Program-made: the position numbers and the translations under genes
The notes under the pieces: model-generated
Database searches by the model: none
What the model saw: the letters and a program-made list of their open reading frames with translations, nothing else
What the model was told of the DNA's origin: nothing
In this document: positions 10,301 to 16,913 of the stretch, piece after piece
Layout of the letters: every line of letters begins with the position of its first letter
Position numbering within the stretch: position 1 is the stretch's first letter
Assembly (NCBI GenBank): GCA_965216885.1
Contig: OZ244208.1
Location: 744,001 to 808,000, forward strand
Reading direction: 5' to 3'
DNA length: 64,000 nt
Source: CAYNJG01 sp965216885
Lineage (GTDB): Bacteria > Planctomycetota > Planctomycetia > Pirellulales > Pirellulaceae

Positions 10301-10556
10301 AGCGGCCGAGCGTGAGGCGGGTGCGTGCGATTTGAAGACGGGCAAGTGGCGACGGATCAGCTTCGGTCCACTGAAGCCTCGCTGCCTGACGCATTCAAGC
10401 GTGGCGAAGGGAAAGGTGATCTTCTTCGGCGGTTGGGACGCGAGCAATGAATCCTTCGTCATGGACGGAGCCATCTACGATCCAGCCGAGGATACGTGGA
10501 CACCGATGCCCAAGCTACCAGCCCCCGTACCGCTTGCGTTTCATCCGGGTTGGTAA
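7314..10556 (+). CDS. Secreted C-type lectin / kelch-repeat protein
   Basis: A 1080-residue exported protein: the signal peptide covers residues 1-28, ending before AEPIPSG. Kelch-like units (GG...W pairs) occur around residues 345-395 and in the last ~250 residues. They suggest one or two beta-propellers interrupted by a C-type lectin-like domain at about 555-710, which begins GHCYEIV and contains W-A-G-G, WEW and a terminal CRYVIVEY cysteine pair. A basic linker rich in K, R and P lies just before the lectin domain. The domain mix is typical of planctomycete surface proteins that bind carbohydrate or protein ligands. Substrate unknown; no operon partner. Confidence 0.75.
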   Translation: MNRYSSWVVVILSALVALMLTGDLLFAEPIPSGAEFVFPKSQQSTMALEADITREIAELKKTGTRESLAEAAKIEEKLRAARRVKNGEPPMSPELELHVVGLYEGKASPEIDGLGAKVHVTMTHAPLILCLTSYEPVTWMMEVDDRVDLRQVILGGQNGSVTGLPEGIPVADYSRPSETGKHIYYAYKKNDEDSGSAAYERLSANLEAATGMRPTSFDGEYGPRKTFVVGPESKVWCEEQSYSLMRDAWLLATRAKREAIWNELATLRFPASSSTFSDPFHRQGAKYYYGTHSVLGPIKGLQHEVESQRNGREHQEGEFRMLRPTGEVDALKWDTESHLPQPRGFTSSVFDSKRNRWVMIGGTRRGRFMYAWSATDQKWSALRSTAGMDIHGSLTYSAEHDRLYGIGKGMILHTGRDYPIIYTLHPMGAALSRLQLDRLDPYEPGRRHSIQTDLAIAGGYFLMRETEQHRGDPEAKVTVKTQVIDPQSGNLIASVPGFGIATVEEQQELVAAYLTTKQKHGVGHLAEIPRVKEKARKPKRKPGAPRQAVAALENPLNGHCYEIVMDAGDMTWKQAMTFAANSFHQGARGHLVTITSKEENDFLVANFAGAGDTWAGGSDAGHEGVWEWMCGPEIGDVFYEVNGNDNGFHNWAGRGANVGRAHEIEPNNSGNKEHYLHWNWRIGGGRGDGAGNWNDWDADRTCRYVIVEYSTTPTAIEFNRKQSRTRKPEKNEQKRSQSTFDPSQADAVYFSWNEGWHVYGYSLDANAWSTWSSPNAQVTRNARLAVGEKYIAIVSPSVDSMGWLLDRETAKWTKLPPDGAAVAERRGDVIVGIENVQGRVRLTSVNCAHFVGDALIVLKARGASTNTRIFDVQKKSWRSARRSPLSARMRSLNGASKEHAFMFGGYPNSLQDGAVYVVQRDRWMHLPQSPVKFKYGTDSAVAGGNFVVFGGQEQRAAAMFDVNRGGWQSLDDVPFDTAMSGVAVLEDEVFVWSGYEAAEREAGACDLKTGKWRRISFGPLKPRCLTHSSVAKGKVIFFGGWDASNESFVMDGAIYDPAEDTWTPMPKLPAPVPLAFHPGW

Positions 10557-10596
10557 TCCGACCGGCATCGCCCGAGCCGCTGGCATTCGCCAGTCG

Positions 10597-13290
10597 TTAT
10601 TCTGCCGGATGAAAATAGATCGAATCAATGTTCATCAACGCGTCGGCGCGGTCTTCTTTCACGAAGACGACAAAGACATCGTGCAAGCCAGTGGTTGTCT
10701 TGAAATCAGCCAGCTCGTCTCGCCAGTTTTCCCAATCACCGTTGGGTTGGACGTGGATCTTCGCGAGTAACGGTCCATCGATTTTGTCCATGCGAAACTC
10801 GATGAAACCTCCCGGACCCGCGGATGCGACACGCGCGGTGACGCTTCCCACTACACTGAGGTCCGTGTCATCGATTCGCAGATGGTGATTGTGATTGATC
10901 GAGCCGAGGAATTCACCGTTGTTGGCTGACTCGCTCTTCATTCGCGTTACACCTTGCAGGAGATTGGCGTGCTCCGCTTCGACATGCCGACTTCGTAAAC
11001 GTAGCGTTGTGGAGCTGGTCGTCGCCGGGACGGTACCCGCTCCAAGATCCGTATAACTGGCTTCCAGAACCAATCCGCCTGAGTACTGATCATCGATTTC
11101 AATCTCGCCGACAAATCCACGAACGACATCGATGCCGCCGCTGTCACGCAGGTTGTAAATCCATTCGACCATCGAATGAACTTCCTCCTGGGTATGTTGC
11201 TTGTGTGGAATCATGGGGATCTTGCCCCAGACGCCCGTAGAACCATTGATGACTCGTTCAATCGACTTTGCCATCGCGTGGGCGTCGTCGCGATATTTCC
11301 TGGAGACTTCGATCAACGGCGGGCCGACTCGCTTTTGGTGGACAGCGTGACAGTTGAAGCAGTCGCTGCCGCGCATCGTTTGCAAACCCGGTGGGGCCAT
11401 GGCATCCGAATCGTAGTCCATCGCAAACGGGCCACTGATCTTGCGAGCGTTCACGGATGCTCGACCAGATGATTCACCATCGATTTCCGGCAGATCCTGC
11501 TCGTCGGCAAGGTCGTAGTCGTTCGTGCCATCTTCAAAGTCATTGACGAACATTTCATAGCGAATCGGTTCGCCAGGATCGAAGAAGTGGCTGGTCGGTT
11601 CGAGCAGACGTAGTTCGGGCCTCGCGTTGCCAACGAGGATCGGGACGGAGGCCGTAGCTCGACCACCGCTTCCGTCGGTGACGACTAGTTCGACATTGAA
11701 GACTCCGGGCTCGCAGAATAAAACCGTAGGGTTCGGGTCGTTCGAGATGACGGTGCGTTTGGTGGTTTTGCCCTCGCTGTCTGTCTCATTGCGAACCCAT
11801 TCGTAGCTGAGCCGATCGTTGGTGTCCTTATCGAATGTGCCTTCGCTGCTGAACTCAACGGCCAGCGGTTCGCGACCTACGTTGTTCTGAACTTTGGCGA
11901 CGGCGATCGGTCGGCGATTGCCGGAGACATAGTCGATGCGAACGATCTTTGCATCCTTGTTTTCGCCCCATGTCTCGCCGTACTCGATCATGTACAGCGA
12001 GCCTTCCGGGCCGAAGGTCAGGTCGATGGGACGCTGCATTTTGTAGTCGGCCACAAAATCTTCGATCTTCTGGATGTTGGAGTCGTCATCGAGATGGACG
12101 GCTTTGATCCAGTGTCGCGTCCATTCAAAGATGAACAGCGTGTTGTCGAGTTCCCGAGGGAATTTCGTTTTTGATTCCAGCGACTCGTCAAAGTGATAGA
12201 CGGGGCCGGCGCATGCCGTGCGCCCGCCACTGTTTCCGATTGCGGGAAACTTTTCAGAGTATCCGTACGGATAGTAGATGAAGGCTTTCTGTGCCGGTGG
12301 CAGGATGCGCGAGCCGGTGTTGGAGGGTGATTCGTTGATCGGTTGTTCGGGGTCGTAGCGCGGACCAATCTTTCCCGTTGCAAAATCAACGTCGGCGTAA
12401 GCCTGATTGTCGGCGATGAAGTACGGCCAACCAAAGTTGCCGGCGGCGCGAGCCTGATTGATTTCGTCGTAGCCACGCGGGCCTCGCTCGGTGTTGCCGT
12501 TGGCGTCCGGTCCCACCTCGCCCCAGTAGACATATCCCGTCCGCTGGTCGACACTCAATCGCCACGGATTGCGACAGCCCATCGCGTAAATTTCGGGGCG
12601 ACCATCACGCGCATCGGTGAACAGATTGCCTTCCGGGATTTCATAGCGTCCGTCCGCAGTCGGGCGAATACGGAGGATCTTTCCGGAAAGTGCATTCGTG
12701 TTTGCGGCAGACTTCTGCGCGTCCCACGGCTCCTTGCCTTCGCGTTCGTCCAGCGGCGCGTAGCCGTGCGAGTCTCCGTGAGGATGCGTGTTGTCACCAG
12801 TGCCAATGAAGAGATTGCCGTTCGGTCCGAACTCCATCGAGCCCGCGTGGTGGCAGCATTCGATACGCTGTTCCTCGAACTTCAGCAGCACTCTTTCCGA
12901 TGCGGGGTCGAGCCTGCCATTCTTCAGCGTGAACCGACTGATGTGTTGACCGGGGTAATCGGGCGGCGAATATTGCAGAAAGATGTGTTGGTTGGTGTCG
13001 AAATCCGGATCGAGCGCGAGACCAATCAGTCCGTTTTCCTGCTTCTCGAATACCTCCAGTTCGCCGACGAGGTGCACAACGCCGGGTTCGGGTTGAAAGA
13101 CTTTTAGCTTGCCACCAAGTTCGATATAGAAGACTCGGCCGTCGGAGGCTACATCCAACTCCATTGGCCGAGTGAGTTCGCTGACCAATTCGGTGACCTC
13201 GAAACGTTCGGGGTCGAAGGGGAAGTCTTCGGCAAGACAATTGGGAGCAAGAAACAGAATCAGGCAGAGGGCCAGGCTAATCGATCGCAT
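10597..13290 (-). CDS. Secreted PQQ-type sugar dehydrogenase with PKD domain, cytochrome c and C-terminal CBM-like domain
   Basis: An 897-residue exported protein whose signal peptide is residues 1-20. Residues ~25-470 resemble the glucose/sorbosone dehydrogenase six-bladed propeller, with motifs such as LALDPDF, GCRNPWR and YGETWG. A PKD-like domain follows (~475-570). Then comes a monohaem cytochrome c around residues 650-735 with CFNCH as the haem site and M-I-P-H as a candidate distal ligand region. The C terminus (~755-897) is beta-rich and resembles family-6-type carbohydrate-binding modules. Planctomycetes carry many such fusions; oxidation of a sugar or sugar-like alcohol with electrons passed to the fused cytochrome is likely. 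The ATG at 13290 gives a clean signal peptide. Confidence 0.85.
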   Translation of the reverse strand: MRSISLALCLILFLAPNCLAEDFPFDPERFEVTELVSELTRPMELDVASDGRVFYIELGGKLKVFQPEPGVVHLVGELEVFEKQENGLIGLALDPDFDTNQHIFLQYSPPDYPGQHISRFTLKNGRLDPASERVLLKFEEQRIECCHHAGSMEFGPNGNLFIGTGDNTHPHGDSHGYAPLDEREGKEPWDAQKSAANTNALSGKILRIRPTADGRYEIPEGNLFTDARDGRPEIYAMGCRNPWRLSVDQRTGYVYWGEVGPDANGNTERGPRGYDEINQARAAGNFGWPYFIADNQAYADVDFATGKIGPRYDPEQPINESPSNTGSRILPPAQKAFIYYPYGYSEKFPAIGNSGGRTACAGPVYHFDESLESKTKFPRELDNTLFIFEWTRHWIKAVHLDDDSNIQKIEDFVADYKMQRPIDLTFGPEGSLYMIEYGETWGENKDAKIVRIDYVSGNRRPIAVAKVQNNVGREPLAVEFSSEGTFDKDTNDRLSYEWVRNETDSEGKTTKRTVISNDPNPTVLFCEPGVFNVELVVTDGSGGRATASVPILVGNARPELRLLEPTSHFFDPGEPIRYEMFVNDFEDGTNDYDLADEQDLPEIDGESSGRASVNARKISGPFAMDYDSDAMAPPGLQTMRGSDCFNCHAVHQKRVGPPLIEVSRKYRDDAHAMAKSIERVINGSTGVWGKIPMIPHKQHTQEEVHSMVEWIYNLRDSGGIDVVRGFVGEIEIDDQYSGGLVLEASYTDLGAGTVPATTSSTTLRLRSRHVEAEHANLLQGVTRMKSESANNGEFLGSINHNHHLRIDDTDLSVVGSVTARVASAGPGGFIEFRMDKIDGPLLAKIHVQPNGDWENWRDELADFKTTTGLHDVFVVFVKEDRADALMNIDSIYFHPAE

Positions 13291-13457
13291 GGTTTCACTA
13301 AGGCGGGCATCAGGTGTAAGGCGTGGTCTTTTAGGATGCCAGATCTGGCCCGGTCTATCCAGAGTGGAGTCCGTTCCTGCTAGGATTGGCACAAGCTGGT
13401 ACAAATCCGTTGAACCCGGCCTTCATCCCGTTGCTCGCCGGGTGAAGGAATCGCGAC

Positions 13458-14102
13458 ATGCGTGAACTGTTTCGAACACTTCCGCTGATGTGCATGGTAC
13501 TTCTGGTACCCGTGTTGCCATTTCTGTTATTCGGTGGCCGCTTCGAGGATTGGCTGCAGGGCATTGCGGATGATCCGCCGTCGGTCCCCGTCACGATGGC
13601 GCTGGTGATCGGTCTTTTGTCGACGGACATACTGCTGCCCATCCCATCCAGCGTCATCAGTACGCTCAGTGGTTGGCAGTTGGGGTGGTGGCGTGGGACG
13701 CTGGCGACGTGGGTTGGCATGAACCTCGGCGCGATCATCGGATTCGCGTTGGCACGTCGTTGGGGTAAGCCCTTCGCGTTGTGGTTTTCAAAGGAGGAGG
13801 ACCTCGAACGGATGCGGATCGTCAGCGATCGGTACGGGCCGTTTGTTCTGGTGCTAACTCGAGCGATGCCCGTCTTTGCGGAGGCCACCGTATTGATCTC
13901 CGGCATGCACCAGCTGGCATGGCGGCGATTTCTTCCCGCGGTGGTGTTCAGCAATCTCGGTATCGCCGTGGCCTATTCGGCCTTTGGAGACTACGCCGAA
14001 CAGCACCAGTGGTTGCCCTTGGCGTTGGGCATTGCGATTGCGGTCCCGGTTCTGGTTGCTGCGGTGGCACAGCGTCTGATGCCAAAAGCCGACGCAAACT
14101 AG
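13458..14102 (+). CDS. DedA/VTT-family integral membrane protein
   Basis: A 214-residue protein with five to six hydrophobic segments and the VTT (SNARE-associated) pattern: a re-entrant region with LLPIPSSVISTLSGW near residues 55-75, the motif G-R/A-R-W-G near 100, and R-A-M-P-V-F-A-E near 130-140. Bacterial DedA proteins act as lipid scramblases or transporters in envelope maintenance. It stands alone, divergent from the dehydrogenase. The terminator at 14358 may serve it. Confidence 0.8.
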   Translation: MRELFRTLPLMCMVLLVPVLPFLLFGGRFEDWLQGIADDPPSVPVTMALVIGLLSTDILLPIPSSVISTLSGWQLGWWRGTLATWVGMNLGAIIGFALARRWGKPFALWFSKEEDLERMRIVSDRYGPFVLVLTRAMPVFAEATVLISGMHQLAWRRFLPAVVFSNLGIAVAYSAFGDYAEQHQWLPLALGIAIAVPVLVAAVAQRLMPKADAN

Positions 14103-14357
14103 TAACCGGATCACTTCGCGATTTTCTGTGAACCCAATCCGGTGCACCACGTCCTTACCCTTACTGATGCAAATCGCATCGGCGCGGTTGGCCGGGAGCA
14201 GCCCGCGGCAAACGCAAAAGTTTTCGCCATACAAGCAGATCGAGCACGATGTTTTCCATATTCAAACAGAAATCGAACGGCAATATCGGCGGGAATGGTA
14301 ATTCGTGTCCCGGGCCGCTTCGGTTGTGACGCAAGGTTGGCAATGCGAACAGCAGCA

Positions 14358-14387
14358 GCCCGGTGTCACACGACATCGGGCTTTTTT
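14358..14387 (+). terminator. Intrinsic terminator before the tRNA array
   Basis: Stem GCCCGGTGT/ACATCGGGC (one G-T pair) with a six-base loop and six Ts. It is 48 bases upstream of the first tRNA. It either ends the DedA transcript (256 bases downstream of its stop) or acts as an attenuator for transcripts entering the array. The rest of 14103-14434 holds no gene or clear promoter that I can see. Confidence 0.85.
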
Positions 14388-14434
14388 CGTGGTCCGATCA
14401 AGACGAAATGCTGGAGACGAAAGGCAAACGAACT

Positions 14435-14506
14435 GGACTGGTAGCTGAGACGGCTTAGCACCTGGTTGAAGCCCAGGAGACGAGGATTCGAGCGCCTCCC
14501 AGTCCG
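14435..14506 (+). tRNA. tRNA-Phe(GAA)
   Basis: First gene of the array. Acceptor GGACTGG/CCAGTCC is perfect, D stem GCTG/TAGC with GG in the loop, anticodon stem CCTGG/CCAGG with loop TTGAAGC. The T stem GAGGA/GCCTC has one mismatch, with loop TTCGAGC. Discriminator G rather than the usual A. No CCA. Confidence 0.85.
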
Positions 14507-14537
14507 CTGCGTCGCGAAAGCAATGGCGCACAAATAT

Positions 14538-14610
14538 AGGGTAGAGGTGCAGAAGGAAGCACGCCTGCTTCGGGTGCAGGAGGGTTCCGGTTCGACTCCG
14601 GGGTGCCCTA
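14538..14610 (+). tRNA. tRNA-Pro(CGG)
   Basis: Acceptor AGGGTAG/GTGCCCT has one mismatched pair at position 7. D stem GTGC/GCAC, anticodon stem CCTGC/GCAGG with loop TTCGGGT, T stem TCCGG/CCGGG with loop TTCGACT, discriminator A. No CCA encoded. Confidence 0.85.
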
Positions 14611-14659
14611 CTTGGTGACGGTGAGCTGCGGCTCGCACATTGGAAATGAAGCGGAAATT

Positions 14660-14731
14660 GGTCGTCGAGAGCTGGTTGCTCATCTCTTTCTGATAAGGAG
14701 AGCGCGCTGAGTTCGATCCTCAGGGCGACCA
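14660..14731 (+). tRNA. tRNA-Ile(GAT)
   Basis: Acceptor GGTCGTC/GGCGACC, anticodon loop CTGATAA on stem TCTTT/GGAGA, perfect T stem CTGAG/CTCAG, discriminator A. The D arm GAGC/GCTC has a five-base loop and leaves extra bases before the anticodon stem, which is unusual. Confidence 0.8.
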
Positions 14732-14822
14732 CTGAACAACGTTGAATGATGGAACCCGGAAATACTTGAAGGAAGAGAAATGCAAACGCAACTTCGATCC
14801 AAACGCATACCCCAATAACCAT

Positions 14823-14893
14823 GGGGGTAAAGCTTTTTGGCGAAGCAGCCGGCTTTTAACCGGCAGAGCAGAGTTCGATTCTCTGTGCCCCTA
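14823..14893 (+). tRNA. tRNA-Lys(TTT)
   Basis: Acceptor GGGGGTA/TGCCCCT (first pair G-T), D stem GCTT/AAGC, anticodon stem GCCGG/CCGGC with loop CTTTTAA, T stem CAGAG/CTCTG, discriminator A. No CCA. Confidence 0.88.
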
Positions 14894-14927
14894 CTCGGTG
14901 GTGACCGAAGGAATTCGGCCATCACGC

Positions 14928-14999
14928 GGTAGTCGGGACCTGGTGGGTCAAGCGCGTCTTATAAGCGAGCGGCGGTGGGTTCGATTCCCGCGACTACCA
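14928..14999 (+). tRNA. tRNA-Ile(TAT)
   Basis: Acceptor GGTAGTC/GACTACC is perfect, D stem GACC/GGTC with a short loop, anticodon loop CTTATAA on a stem with one mismatch, T stem GTGGG/CCCGC, discriminator A. The anticodon TAT is rare in bacteria, which normally decode AUA with a lysidine-modified CAT tRNA. Confidence 0.75.
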
Positions 15000-15042
15000 C
15001 TCGTCAGGGCGAGCAGCGGAAGCATAAGTATTAGTGACAAAC

Positions 15043-15115
15043 GGGATCAAGGTGTTAGCGGCAGCATACGTGGCTCTTAACCACGGAGGTGAGGGTTCAA
15101 GTCCCTCTGATCCCA
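15043..15115 (+). tRNA. tRNA-Lys(CTT)
   Basis: Acceptor GGGATCA/TGATCCC, D stem GTGT/GCAT, anticodon stem CGTGG/CCACG with loop CTCTTAA, T stem GAGGG/CCCTC with loop TTCAAGT, discriminator A. No CCA. Confidence 0.88.
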
Positions 15116-15123
15116 CTGAAAAC

Positions 15124-15194
15124 GCACTGTTCGTCTAACGGAAAGATGCCTCCTTCGTAACGAGGCGATGCGAGTTCGATTCTCGCACGGTGCC
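15124..15194 (+). tRNA. tRNA-Thr(CGT)
   Basis: Acceptor GCACTGT/ACGGTGC, T stem GCGAG/CTCGC, anticodon loop TTCGTAA on stem CCTCC/CGAGG whose innermost pair is C-C. Discriminator C, unusual for threonine tRNA. D stem only three pairs. Confidence 0.75.
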
Positions 15195-15241
15195 CTGACG
15201 CGGAACTGGAACGGACGTGTTCCTTTGACGTTTCGCACAAT

Positions 15242-15312
15242 GTGCCTGCGGTCCAGTGGCGAGATACCTGGTTTCCACCCAGGGGATGCGAGTTCGATTC
15301 TCGCCAGGCACT
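15242..15312 (+). tRNA. tRNA-Gly(TCC)
   Basis: Acceptor GTGCCTG/CAGGCAC, anticodon stem CCTGG/CCAGG with loop TTTCCAC, T stem GCGAG/CTCGC, discriminator T as in bacterial glycine tRNAs. D stem three pairs. Confidence 0.87.
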
Positions 15313-15327
15313 CTGACAATTTAAAAA

Positions 15328-15398
15328 GCGCCCATGGTGTAGTGGTAACCCATCTGCTTGCCATGCAGAAGACGCGAGTTCAATTCTCGCTGGGCGCT
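15328..15398 (+). tRNA. tRNA-Gly(GCC)
   Basis: Acceptor GCGCCCA/TGGGCGC, anticodon stem TCTGC/GCAGA with loop TTGCCAT, T stem GCGAG/CTCGC with loop TTCAATT, discriminator T. Only one base separates it from the next tRNA. Confidence 0.9.
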
Positions 15399-15399
15399 C

Positions 15400-15472
15400 T
15401 GCGGGATGGAGCAGTTGGCAGCTCGCAAGGCTCATAACCTTGAGGTCGATGGTTCGAGTCCATCTCCCGCTA
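15400..15472 (+). tRNA. tRNA-Met(CAT), initiator-like
   Basis: Position 1-72 is a T-T mismatch and the D arm reads TGGAGCAG...AGCTC, both reminiscent of initiator tRNA. Anticodon stem CAAGG/CCTTG with loop CTCATAA lacks the full GGG/CCC run of a true initiator. T stem GATGG/CCATC, discriminator A. Initiator versus elongator is unresolved. Confidence 0.8.
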
Positions 15473-15480
15473 TTTTGAAT

Positions 15481-15565
15481 ACCGGTGGGCTGACGTTGGT
15501 GTCAGGGGGTGGCTGTTAACCACCTGTGAGGAAACTCTACGCAGGTTCGATTCCTGCTGCCGGTG
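15481..15565 (+). tRNA. tRNA with Asn anticodon (GTT) and long variable arm
   Basis: Acceptor ACCGGTG/TGCCGGT, D stem CTGAC/GTCAG, anticodon stem GGTGG/CCACC with loop CTGTTAA, T stem GCAGG/CCTGC, discriminator G. Between anticodon and T stems are 16 bases with a GAG-GAAA-CTC mini-hairpin, i.e. a class II arm normally restricted to Ser, Leu and bacterial Tyr. Anticodon and discriminator fit Asn; architecture does not. Confidence 0.75.
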
Positions 15566-15607
15566 CTTGATTGGTATTCGTGTGCGGTGAAAGTTCCACG
15601 CGATGTT

Positions 15608-15698
15608 GGAAGGGCAAACCAATTGGCGATGGTGGCCGTCTCGAAAACGGGTGAGCGATAATGATATCGCCTTGAGGGTTCGACTCCCTCTCCTTCCG
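15608..15698 (+). tRNA. tRNA-Ser(CGA)
   Basis: Acceptor GGAAGGG/TCCTTCC, D stem ACC/GGT, anticodon loop CTCGAAA, and a long variable arm with a six-pair stem GCGATA/TATCGC. T stem GAGGG/CCCTC, discriminator G. Last gene of the first array half. Confidence 0.9.
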
Positions 15699-15874
15699 CT
15701 GTCGAGCTGGTGCCGATTCAAGGCGACCTCGCAACAGAAGTTTTGTTGTTTTACATGAACCCGAATCTGCGGAACGCGTCTTTAATGGCGGCAACCGAGA
15801 CCGCTTAACCGAAGTAAACGAGAACGATGAATAATTTACGATCCAACACCGAACAATCGAGGAGCATAAACGCG

Positions 15875-15919
15875 ATGTGTTATCGCGATTTGCTCGCTGA
15901 ATATGTAATGCGGTTGTGA
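15875..15919 (+). CDS. Possible 14-residue leader peptide inside the array
   Basis: ATG-to-TGA frame encoding MCYRDLLAEYVMRL, preceded by GAGGAG ten bases upstream and followed 27 bases later by the terminator at 15947. It lies in the 309-base gap between the two array halves. The position just before a terminator is what an attenuation leader would show, but a frame this short can occur by chance. Confidence 0.25.
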   Translation: MCYRDLLAEYVMRL

Positions 15920-15946
15920 TGTCAGGCTGACCATTGTGTCCACGAT

Positions 15947-15971
15947 AGCCCGGCATTGCCGGGCTTTTTTT
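15947..15971 (+). terminator. Intrinsic terminator between the two tRNA groups
   Basis: Perfect stem AGCCCGGC/GCCGGGCT with a three-base loop followed by a T run. It separates 12 upstream tRNAs from 15 downstream tRNAs, so the second half either needs its own promoter or readthrough. The preceding gap 15699-15946 holds only weak hairpins and the short frame at 15875. Confidence 0.93.
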
Positions 15972-16007
15972 GTGCCTTCACCGAGCGGAAAGGTGAGCAA
16001 AACCAAC

Positions 16008-16080
16008 GTCCATGGAGTGTGCTGGATTCGCACGCGACCCTGCGAAGGTCGAGGATCAGGTTCGATTCCTGGCTTGGACG
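16008..16080 (+). tRNA. tRNA-Arg(GCG)
   Basis: Acceptor GTCCATG/CTTGGAC, D stem GTGTG/CGCAC with A at the position-20 site (Arg identity), anticodon stem CGACC/GGTCG with loop CTGCGAA, T stem TCAGG/CCTGG, discriminator G. Bacteria normally use ACG with inosine here; G34 is rare. Confidence 0.85.
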
Positions 16081-16115
16081 CTCAGCGAACGAATGGACGA
16101 CAACCAGGGAACTCT

Positions 16116-16186
16116 GGCCTGCGAGTGTGATGGAAGCACGACTGACTTCGAATCAGTTAGACGAGGTTCGACTCCTCGGTGGGCTA
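16116..16186 (+). tRNA. tRNA-Arg(TCG), array copy
   Basis: Acceptor GGCCTGC/GTGGGCT is wobble-rich (three G-T pairs). D stem GTGT/GCAC, anticodon stem ACTGA/TCAGT with loop CTTCGAA, T stem CGAGG/CCTCG, discriminator A. Same anticodon as the solitary tRNA-Arg at 2207 but a very different body sequence. Confidence 0.82.
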
Positions 16187-16203
16187 CTGAAAATTGAGAC
16201 GAT

Positions 16204-16276
16204 GGCACGGTACGCCAATGGCGGAGCGGCTTGCTTCAAACACAAGTGATTGTGGGTTCGAATCCCTCCCGTGCTA
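16204..16276 (+). tRNA. Short-arm tRNA with Leu anticodon (CAA)
   Basis: Acceptor GGCACGG/CCGTGCT, D arm CGC/GCG, anticodon loop TTCAAAC on stem CTTGC/ACAAG (inner C-A mismatch), five-base variable loop, T stem GTGGG/CCCTC, discriminator A. Bacterial tRNA-Leu should have a long variable arm, absent here. Confidence 0.75.
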
Positions 16277-16331
16277 CTGAAACACCGAGTTACCAACAAC
16301 AGAGACTCCAACACCATCGAAAGGGGAAACA

Positions 16332-16574
16332 ATGAACGGCAACAACCAATTCTCCGTGCAACTTGCCAACGGTCGCGAGCAGACATTCGAAAGTGCTGAA
16401 CAGATGGTGGAGTGGATGGAGCGGCAACGTAGCCCTCGACTATCGGCCAATCGCAATCGAAACGCATCTCGTCGTGGTCGTCGATCGGCGGAGAAAGCCA
16501 ACCCGCGGAAGCCTGTTAGCTCCGGCGAACCACCTTTGGCACGGTACGCGAACCGGAATAGCGGCGAAGTTTAA
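16332..16574 (+). CDS. Small basic protein encoded inside the tRNA array
   Basis: An 80-residue frame with an ATG at 16332 behind AAGGGG at good spacing. Residues ~6-31 look like a folded acidic helix-containing segment (VQLANGREQTFESAEQMVEW); the rest is Arg/Asn/Ser-rich and strongly basic, as in RNA-binding tails. The last 12 codons run into the following tRNA with Leu anticodon (starts 16538), so message and tRNA would compete. No family recognised. It could be a chance frame, but the ribosome site and N-terminal composition favour translation. Confidence 0.45.
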   Translation: MNGNNQFSVQLANGREQTFESAEQMVEWMERQRSPRLSANRNRNASRRGRRSAEKANPRKPVSSGEPPLARYANRNSGEV

Positions 16575-16611
16575 GCCTTCGTGTTTGCGGGTTCGACTCC
16601 CGCCCGTGCTA
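16538..16611 (+). tRNA. Short-arm tRNA with Leu anticodon (TAA)
   Basis: Acceptor GGCACGG/CCGTGCT identical to the preceding Leu-anticodon tRNA, D arm CGC/GCG, anticodon stem CGAAG/CTTCG with loop TTTAAGC, five-base variable loop, T stem GCGGG/CCCGC, discriminator A. Again no long variable arm. Confidence 0.78.
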
Positions 16612-16658
16612 CTGACGTGGAGTCGCGAGCGTGGGTAAGTGACATGAAGTGAGGCAAC

Positions 16659-16741
16659 GAGTCGGTCGGGCAATTGGTCGTCCAGCCTGTCTGTAAAACA
16701 GGTGCCTTCGGGCGTTGGGGGTTCGATTCCCTCTCGGCTCA
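16659..16741 (+). tRNA. tRNA-Tyr(GTA)
   Basis: Acceptor GAGTCGG/TCGGCTC, D stem GGGC/GTCC, anticodon stem CCTGT/ACAGG with loop CTGTAAA, long variable arm with GCC-TTCG-GGC, T stem GGGGG/CCCTC, discriminator A. The class II shape is normal for bacterial tyrosine tRNA. Confidence 0.9.
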
Positions 16742-16762
16742 CTTTGCAAAGGAGTGAAGCAC

Positions 16763-16837
16763 GGCGCGGTAGTTTCTGTTGGTAGAAATCTCAGGCTTTC
16801 AACCTGAAGTTCGCGGGTTCGATTCCCGTTCGCGTCA
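16763..16837 (+). tRNA. tRNA-Glu(TTC)
   Basis: Acceptor GGCGCGG/TCGCGTC, D stem GTTTC/GAAAT, anticodon stem TCAGG/CCTGA with loop CTTTCAA, T stem GCGGG/CCCGT, discriminator A. Confidence 0.88.
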
Positions 16838-16870
16838 CTAAGGAGGCTAGAAGCCAGAAATGAGAGGTCA

Positions 16871-16891
16871 GTACCACGCGGTCTGTGGTAC
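16871..16891 (+). repeat. Perfect 7-bp hairpin between tRNAs
   Basis: GTACCAC/GTGGTAC around a seven-base loop in the spacer between tRNA-Glu and a tRNA-Met. No T run. It could be a processing signal or tRNA remnant; function unknown. Confidence 0.5.
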
Positions 16892-16913
16892 CTCGCTTCT
16901 CGTCTCCCTTTCC

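Noticed and set aside
12343..13107. 254-codon plus-strand frame inside the dehydrogenase gene
   Set aside because: Lies opposite the propeller-coding sequence and has no recognisable domain.
13355..13954. 199-codon minus-strand frame opposite the DedA/VTT gene
   Set aside because: Shadow frame; the plus-strand protein shows clear membrane helices and family motifs.
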